Shown here one piece after another: positions 58,907-64,000 of a DNA stretch of 64,000 nt. This DNA is from Bartonella alsatica. GTDB taxonomy: Bacteria; Pseudomonadota; Alphaproteobacteria; Rhizobiales; Rhizobiaceae. A program made the position numbers and the translations under genes. The DNA lies in contig NZ_CP058235.1 of NCBI RefSeq assembly GCF_013388295.1, positions 1,466,001 through 1,530,000 on the forward strand, read 5' to 3'. Numbering within the stretch: position 1 is the first letter of the stretch; each line of letters opens with the position of its first letter. The notes below the pieces were generated by a model. That model had not been told where the DNA came from and searched no databases. It saw only the letters and a program-made list of their open reading frames with translations.

Positions 58907-59685
58907 ATGTTAAGAAAGATGAAGTTGACGCCAATATGGCTCCACTTCTAGAGCATTTGATTGAACTTCGTCAGCGAGTTATTGCTACTCTGATCGCATT
59001 TTTGATAGCTTTTATTATGTGTTTTTTTGTCAAAGATTATATCTTAAATCTTTTGATATGGCCTTATCAATGCGCAATGAAAATATCAGGTGGTAATCCT
59101 GAAAGTATTCGTTTGCAATCAACACAGGTATGGGAAACTTTTTTAACGAAGATGAAACTTGCTGCTTTTGGAGCAGTTATTTTATCTTTTCCCTATACAG
59201 CTTTGCAGTTTTACAGCTTTATTGCACCTGGACTTTATAAAAATGAGCGTATGGCTTTTCTGCCATTTTTGATTGGTGGACCGATTTTATTTTGTATTGG
59301 GGGGGCATTTGTTTATGCACTGTTAGCACCAATAATACTTTGGTTTAGTCTTTCTCAGCAATTTCTTCCAGATGTTTATTTAAGGATAGAATTTATCGTC
59401 CGTATTTCGGATTATTTGAGTTTTATGACATCATTTATTTTAATTTTTGGTTTGATTTTTCAATTACCTCTTGTAATTAGTCTTTTAACAAAAATGAGCT
59501 TTTTAACTTCTCATGATTTGGTATCTAAACGAAAGTGGGCTATCCTCATCTCTTTTATAATTGCAGCGATAGTAACTCCATCGGATTTTTTTACTATGTT
59601 TGCAGTAGCCTTACCAACGATAGCTCTTTACGAGATCTCAATTTTAATTGCTTACTGTATAGAAAAGAGAAAAAAATCCTCTTAA
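58903..59685 (+). CDS. tatC: Twin-arginine translocase subunit TatC
   Basis: TatC is the six-helix receptor for Tat signal peptides. The 260 aa protein has the cytoplasmic N-terminal motif PLLEHLIELRQRV with the conserved Glu, the FYSFIAPGLYKNER loop, and RKWAILISFIIAAIVTPSD. The start overlaps the tatB stop. serS follows about 60 bases downstream, which is the rhizobial tatABC-serS order. Confidence 0.95.
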   Translation: MNVKKDEVDANMAPLLEHLIELRQRVIATLIAFLIAFIMCFFVKDYILNLLIWPYQCAMKISGGNPESIRLQSTQVWETFLTKMKLAAFGAVILSFPYTALQFYSFIAPGLYKNERMAFLPFLIGGPILFCIGGAFVYALLAPIILWFSLSQQFLPDVYLRIEFIVRISDYLSFMTSFILIFGLIFQLPLVISLLTKMSFLTSHDLVSKRKWAILISFIIAAIVTPSDFFTMFAVALPTIALYEISILIAYCIEKRKKSS

Positions 59686-59745
59686 AAGAAATTTATATCT
59701 TATGTGATAGGAAACGAACAGAAACGATGAAAATAAGGAATCTTG

Positions 59746-61023
59746 ATGCTTGATATTAAGTGGATTCGTGAACACCCTGAGAAATTAGATAAGGCGCTGG
59801 AGAGTAGAGGTATTGAGCCGCAAGCGGAAAGCTTAATAAAGCTTGATCTTGAACGTCGGTTGCATGTTGCTAAAGTGCAGTCAGCGCAGGAGCGCCGCAA
59901 TGTGATTTCAAAAGAAATAGGGCAAGCTTTAGCTGCGTGTGATCAAAAAGTGGCTGAACATCTTAGAGCGGAAGTTGAAGAGATTAAAGCCTTTCTTTCT
60001 TCTGCTACAGTGGAAGAAAAGCAGTTGACCGAAAACTTTGAGAAGGCTCTTTCAGCTCTCCCGAACATTCCATTGGATGATGTCCCAAGAGGTAAAGATG
60101 AAAGTGATAATGTTGTTATTCGGCATTTTGGAACACCTCCAACATTTGATTTTACACCAAAGGAGCATTTTGATCTTGGCCAAAATCTCAAACAGATGGA
60201 TTTTGAGCGAGCAAGTCGTTTATCAGGGACGCGCTTTACAGTACTTTCACAAGAATTGGCACGGCTTGAACGCGCATTGGGCCAATTTATGCTTGATATG
60301 CATGTTGATGAGCATGGTTATACAGAAATTTCGGTGCCTCTCCTTGTTCGTGATGAGGTTGTTTACGGAGCAGCCCAGCTGCCGAAATTTGCTGATGATC
60401 TTTTTCGAACAACAGATGGTCGTTGGCTTATTTCAACAGCAGAAGTGCCGTTAACCAATTTGGTAAACAGTGAAATTCTTGAGATATCAGATTTACCCCT
60501 GCGTTTTTCTTCTTTAACTCCTTGTTTTCGCTCCGAGGCGGGAGCTGCAGGACGTGATACACGTGGTATGTTGCGTCAGCACCAGTTTTGGAAGGTAGAA
60601 ATGGTATCCATTACCACTGAAGAGCAGTCTTTAATGGAGCTGGAACGTATGACAGAGTGTGCAGAAGATGTCTTGAAACGTCTTGATTTACCTTTTCGTA
60701 CGGTAGTACTTTCTACAGGTGATATGGGATTTGCTGCACGTAAAACTTATGACATTGAAGTTTGGCTTCCGGGGCAAAGATGTTATCGTGAAATTTCCAG
60801 CTGTTCAGTTTGTGGAGATTTTCAAGGACGACGAATGAATGCACGATATCGTAAAGAAGGTGATAAAACATTGCATTTCGTTCATAGTCTTAATGGTTCT
60901 GGTACGGCTATTGGACGGTGTCTTATTGCTGTTCTTGAGAATTATCAGCAAGCTGATGGATCAATTGTTGTTCCAGATGTTTTACGACCCTATATGAAGG
61001 GCGTACGTTGTATTACTGCTTAA
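59746..61023 (+). CDS. serS: Seryl-tRNA synthetase
   Basis: SerS charges tRNA-Ser and tRNA-Sec. The 425 aa class II enzyme has the N-terminal coiled-coil arm (about residues 30-100), the motif 2 region [27 protein letters not shown], and motif 3 [22 protein letters not shown] 59746 has AAGGAA upstream; the frame opens one codon earlier with TTG. In many alphaproteobacteria surE comes next; here the pcm-like gene follows after 100 bases. Confidence 0.95.
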   Translation: MLDIKWIREHPEKLDKALESRGIEPQAESLIKLDLERRLHVAKVQSAQERRNVISKEIGQALAACDQKVAEHLRAEVEEIKAFLSSATVEEKQLTENFEKALSALPNIPLDDVPRGKDESDNVVIRHFGTPPTFDFTPKEHFDLGQNLKQMDFERASRLSGTRFTVLSQELARLERALGQFMLDMHVDEHGYTEISVPLLVRDEVVYGAAQLPKFADDLFRTTDGRWLISTAEVPLTNLVNSEILEISDLPLRFSSLTPCFRSEAGAAGRDTRGMLRQHQFWKVEMVSITTEEQSLMELERMTECAEDVLKRLDLPFRTVVLSTGDMGFAARKTYDIEVWLPGQRCYREISSCSVCGDFQGRRMNARYRKEGDKTLHFVHSLNGSGTAIGRCLIAVLENYQQADGSIVVPDVLRPYMKGVRCITA

Positions 61024-61124
61024 TTTTATAAAAGGAAAAACCGATATACGTTATTGCTGAGAGATAATGACGTGCAAACACAAAGCTTTTCCATTTTAAA
61101 AAATGAGTTGTACGTACGATAAGG

Positions 61125-61814
61125 ATGCCACTTCATTGGAGAATGAATGACACTATGGGGCAAAAGGGTATTTTACGATTTCGTGAAGAATTGGCAAGTC
61201 TTGTGCTGAAAATGCGTAGCAAAGGAATTGATGATGTTCGTTTTTTTTCAGCAATTGAGAAAATTCCGCGTCAACAGTTTGTTGCTTCTTCTTGGCTCAA
61301 CAGTGCTTATGATAATAAAGTTATTCCTATTGAGTGTGGTGAATATATTGAGCGTTTAGAAGAGCAGCTTTTGATTCTTTCTGCATTATCGTTGAAAAAA
61401 AAGCATCGTGTTCTGGAAATTGGTACAGGATCTGGTTTTTGTACTGCTCTTATGGCGTGTCTGAGTGGTCGCGTAACAACAGTTGATCGTTATAAAACAC
61501 TTGTTGATTTGGCACGCCAGAAATTTCAAATTTTGGGGCTTGAAAATATTGTTATACGGCAGCTTGATGGAAGCTGTATGATTACAGGTTTTGGGTCATT
61601 TGATCGTATTCTTATTTGGCCATCACGTTCCGATGAACCAAAGGAATTTTTAGACATTTTAACTGAAAATGGGATTCTCATTCAAGCTATAGGGCCTGAT
61701 GAAGGGGTGCAAACGATGACGCGCTATACGAAAATTGGCAATCGATTTGAGTGTTTAGAAATGTTTCAAGTACGTTATCAGCCTTTTATTAAAGGTGTTG
61801 CAGAAATACTTTAA
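61125..61814 (+). CDS. pcm: Protein-L-isoaspartate O-methyltransferase family protein
   Basis: Pcm repairs damaged aspartyl residues by methylation. The 229 aa protein has the N-terminal region RFREELASLVLKMRSKGI and IPRQQFVAS, then the S-adenosylmethionine motif VLEIGTGSGFCTALMA. The region that normally reads PYGxGQTIS is changed to IPIECGEYIERLEEQL, and the later GGRLV-type motif is GILIQAIG, so substrate specificity may differ from classical Pcm. The start is uncertain: ATG 61125, 61143 and 61155 are all possible. Confidence 0.8.
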   Translation: MPLHWRMNDTMGQKGILRFREELASLVLKMRSKGIDDVRFFSAIEKIPRQQFVASSWLNSAYDNKVIPIECGEYIERLEEQLLILSALSLKKKHRVLEIGTGSGFCTALMACLSGRVTTVDRYKTLVDLARQKFQILGLENIVIRQLDGSCMITGFGSFDRILIWPSRSDEPKEFLDILTENGILIQAIGPDEGVQTMTRYTKIGNRFECLEMFQVRYQPFIKGVAEIL

Positions 61815-61970
61815 TTTTTGAGATTTAAGGTATTTTCAAACTATTTTACCTTTTTATTTTATGATGAATTCATTTTGATTTTATTATAAAGATATTTATG
61901 AATAAAATGTCTAATTTTAACTCTTAGGTAATATTAGAAAGCTTTAATAGAGTGAGTTGAGTATTGACGA

Positions 61971-63152
61971 GTGAGCAAAACTATGTGTTTAAAAGTTTTG
62001 AGTAATATTTTTCAGCGTAATTTTCATGGAATGGCTTTTTTAGCGGTGATAACAATTTTTTCAGGGTGTAGTTCCAATACTCAGCGCTTCACTAATATTT
62101 TCTCTCATCATGCGGTATCTACCCGTTCAAATATGTCTGCAACTATGCCTACAGATTCGCAAATGCTATCATACGGTGGTATGATAAAAAGTACTGAATT
62201 GCCACCTATGGATCCGAGTAATGATTCATGGGCAGATGACGATAGTTCGTATATTTCCCAACGACAAGGTGGAGCTTCTCTTGATAGCCGGATCATGGGA
62301 ACACCGCCACGCAATCTTGGAACCCTGTCTCGTTCACAAATGGATAATTCTCCTATTTTTCGACGAAACTCTTATATTGTTCAGAGTGGAGATACTCTGT
62401 TGAGTATTGCACGGCAAATTGGAACCAGTGTTGAAGCGTTAAAATTAACAAATGGTATAAGCAATAATTCCATCTATATTGGTCAGGTACTTATGATCCC
62501 TCAAAAGCGTACAGCAGCAACTTCAAATGTTCACAATGATGATCGGGTTGCATCAACACCAGAATCCTCATATCAGTTTCAAATCAGATCTTCCATAAAA
62601 CACAAGAAGGATCTACCTTATAAAAATCCTATAACATCCGTACCTTCTGTAAAAATTAATAAGCCAAATGTTATGCAGAATTCTTCCAGTCAGATGCCCT
62701 CACGGAGCTATGAAACAACTGCATTAGATACGGCGATGAATACGGATAATATTGTTACTCCGCAAGCCACAGGTATTGCTAAGATGCGTTGGCCAGTACG
62801 AGGACGCTTATTAAGCCAGTTTGGTCAAAAAAAAGGAACAGCAACTAACCGCGGATTAGATATTGCTGTGCCTGAAGGTTCATCGGTAAAGGCAGCAGAA
62901 AATGGTGTCGTTATCTACGCTAGTGATGGGTTAAAAGAGCTAGGCAATGTTGTTATGATTCGACATGAAAATAATATTATTACTATTTATGGATGTAACA
63001 GTAAGCTTGTTGTTAACAAGGGACAAAGAGTGCGACGTGGAGATGAGATTGCTAAATCAGGTGTTTCAGGGAATGTTAAAACTCCACGCGTTTATTTTGA
63101 GGTACGTAAGAATTCATTACCTGTTGATCCTATAAAATATTTAGAAAACTAA
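61971..63152 (+). CDS. LysM/LytM (M23-like) lipoprotein, NlpD-type
   Basis: A 393 aa envelope protein (GTG 61971; ATG 61983 is an alternative). It has a lipoprotein signal with lipobox IFSGC, a low-complexity linker, one LysM domain (YIVQSGDTLLSIARQIG to IYIGQVLMIPQ), a second linker, and a C-terminal M23-like domain (RGLDIAVPEGSSVKAAENG onwards). The metal-binding His positions of active M23 enzymes seem changed: NRGLD in place of HxGxD, YGCNS where YAHN/S is usual, and VYFEVRK where LHFEVR is usual. This fits a non-catalytic LytM factor that activates amidases, like E. coli NlpD. It precedes yajC. Confidence 0.82.
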   Translation: MSKTMCLKVLSNIFQRNFHGMAFLAVITIFSGCSSNTQRFTNIFSHHAVSTRSNMSATMPTDSQMLSYGGMIKSTELPPMDPSNDSWADDDSSYISQRQGGASLDSRIMGTPPRNLGTLSRSQMDNSPIFRRNSYIVQSGDTLLSIARQIGTSVEALKLTNGISNNSIYIGQVLMIPQKRTAATSNVHNDDRVASTPESSYQFQIRSSIKHKKDLPYKNPITSVPSVKINKPNVMQNSSSQMPSRSYETTALDTAMNTDNIVTPQATGIAKMRWPVRGRLLSQFGQKKGTATNRGLDIAVPEGSSVKAAENGVVIYASDGLKELGNVVMIRHENNIITIYGCNSKLVVNKGQRVRRGDEIAKSGVSGNVKTPRVYFEVRKNSLPVDPIKYLEN

Positions 63153-63492
63153 TTTATGATAAATTTATTTTAAAAGCTTGTAGTTTATGTGGATTTTAGG
63201 CAAGCTTGAATACATAGTATGTCAATAGAAAAAATTGTTTTGTATCATTAATTTTTCCAGTTAGTAAGGACATTTATGTTTATAAAATATAGAAAGAGAA
63301 ATAAATCTGTTTCTTAAAAGTTTTTTCTTATTGCCTTCTATTTCTTAAGGATTTATCTCTTTATCTATAAAGCTGTGATTACATTGTGTCGTTGTCACTT
63401 TGTATGACAGATTCTCTAGGAAAGTTTTTTGAGCCGAAAGTTTATTTTAGTAGAGTGGGAAATACCTAAAGATTAATCTATAGGAGATAGAA
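63153..63492. other. Intergenic gap upstream of yajC
   Basis: About 340 AT-rich bases between two plus-strand genes. It should hold the promoter of the yajC (secDF) unit. I see no gene or clear terminator. Confidence 0.55.
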
Positions 63493-63945
63493 ATGTTTAT
63501 TACTAACGCTTATGCTCAAGTCACAGGCGGTGTTTCTAATGGGACCTCACTTATTAGCTTTGTCCCGTTGATTTTGATTTTTGCAATTATGTATTTTTTT
63601 ATCATTCGCCCCCAGCGTGCGCAGATAAAAAAGCGTCAGGAAATGCTTAATGCTGTGCGGCGTGGTGACACAGTTATAACGGGTGGTGGTATTATCGGCA
63701 AGGTTACGAAAGTTTACGATGAGAGTGGTGAATTAGAAGTTGAAATTGGTGGTGATATGCGTGTTCGCCTTATACGTTCAACGTTAACTGATGTTCGCGT
63801 TAAAGGAGCACCCATTGTAGAAAAAAAATCAAAACCCAATACTAAACCAAGAACACCACAAAAATTTAAATCTAAAAATAGAACAAAGGAAAGTGTAAAT
63901 ATATCTAAAGAGAAAAAAGCTGTATCAAAGGAAGACCAATCTTAA
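63493..63945 (+). CDS. yajC: Sec translocase accessory protein YajC
   Basis: YajC associates with SecDF and helps the SecYEG channel. The 150 aa protein has a single membrane helix (LISFVPLILIFAIMYFFIIRPQRAQIKKRQEML), then RRGDTVITGGGIIGKVTKV and the beta-rich domain ending LTDVRVKGAP, and a lysine-rich tail of about 50 residues that is longer than in E. coli (110 aa). TAGGAG is a good ribosome binding site. secD is expected just beyond the window. Confidence 0.94.
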   Translation: MFITNAYAQVTGGVSNGTSLISFVPLILIFAIMYFFIIRPQRAQIKKRQEMLNAVRRGDTVITGGGIIGKVTKVYDESGELEVEIGGDMRVRLIRSTLTDVRVKGAPIVEKKSKPNTKPRTPQKFKSKNRTKESVNISKEKKAVSKEDQS

Positions 63946-64000
63946 ACTATAGTTTTAGTTTATTACATTATTTTACAAAGTAATTTGATAGGAATGATTA

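Noticed and set aside
61815-61862. Weak hairpin (AAGGTA / TACCTT) after the Pcm-like gene
   Set aside because: Only six base pairs with a large loop; not clearly better than chance.
1-64000. CRISPR arrays, tRNA or rRNA genes, insertion sequences with terminal repeats
   Set aside because: I looked through the intergenic regions and saw no regularly spaced repeats, no T-loop-like GTTCGAAT pattern in a tRNA-like context, and no transposase gene.

Overview
The window is a stretch of alphaproteobacterial chromosome, almost certainly from a Bartonella species. This rests on the AT-rich base composition, the protein sequences, rhizobial gene blocks such as acpS-lepB-rnc-era-recO and fabD-fabG-acpP-fabF-mltG-gmk, and a tandem pair of Bartonella-type autotransporters. 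I could not fix the species. Most of the window is housekeeping; the accessory material is concentrated at about 43.3-51.6 kb, with a second decayed patch at 56.5-58.1 kb.

Layout. 0-9.2 kb (+): the end of rpoZ, a bifunctional (p)ppGpp synthetase/hydrolase, pyrE, a DUF2062 membrane protein, acpS, lepB, rnc, era, recO, then panC-panB. 9.6-11.1 kb (-): an HD-domain hydrolase and the folate-binding protein YgfZ. 11.2-19.4 kb: pyrC, a small secreted TIGR02301 protein on the minus strand, cysS, a DUF421 membrane protein, an Atm1-type ABC exporter, and psd-pssA for phosphatidylethanolamine. 19.5-28.4 kb (-): an SDR oxidoreductase, purF, cvpA, radA, dnaB, and the ribosomal cluster rpsF-rpsR-DUF2232-rplI. 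28.7-34.9 kb (+): a PAP2 phosphatase, then fatty acid synthesis genes leading into mltG and gmk. 34.9-42.5 kb (-): an envelope operon transcribed lptF-lptG-lptD-surA-pdxA-rsmA. 42.8-43.7 kb: holC and a small membrane protein. 43.7-45.0 kb (-): an MFS transporter.

The accessory region follows. It has about 1.2 kb of decayed DNA, with a likely MobA/MobL relaxase remnant and an autotransporter passenger remnant carrying an in-frame stop. Next come one intact autotransporter (852 aa) and a second, paralogous autotransporter gene whose signal and passenger part is broken by several frameshifts while its beta-barrel frame stays open. After this the core resumes: ndk (+), pgsA and uvrC (-), rlmJ (-), a 1.6 kb gene-poor gap holding an unidentified pseudogene, then tatABC, serS, a Pcm-like methyltransferase, a LysM/LytM lipoprotein and yajC.

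The core genes form three main themes: membrane and envelope construction (fatty acids, phospholipids, LPS export, peptidoglycan, Tat and Sec translocation), nucleotide and cofactor synthesis (pyrE, pyrC, purF, panBC, pdxA, ndk, gmk), and replication, repair and translation (dnaB, radA, recO, uvrC, holC, cysS, serS, ribosomal proteins). I found no convincing undescribed system. The most informative signals are gene decay and duplication in the autotransporter locus, traces of conjugative DNA beside it, a pseudogene upstream of tatA, and loss of putative catalytic residues in the LytM protein.
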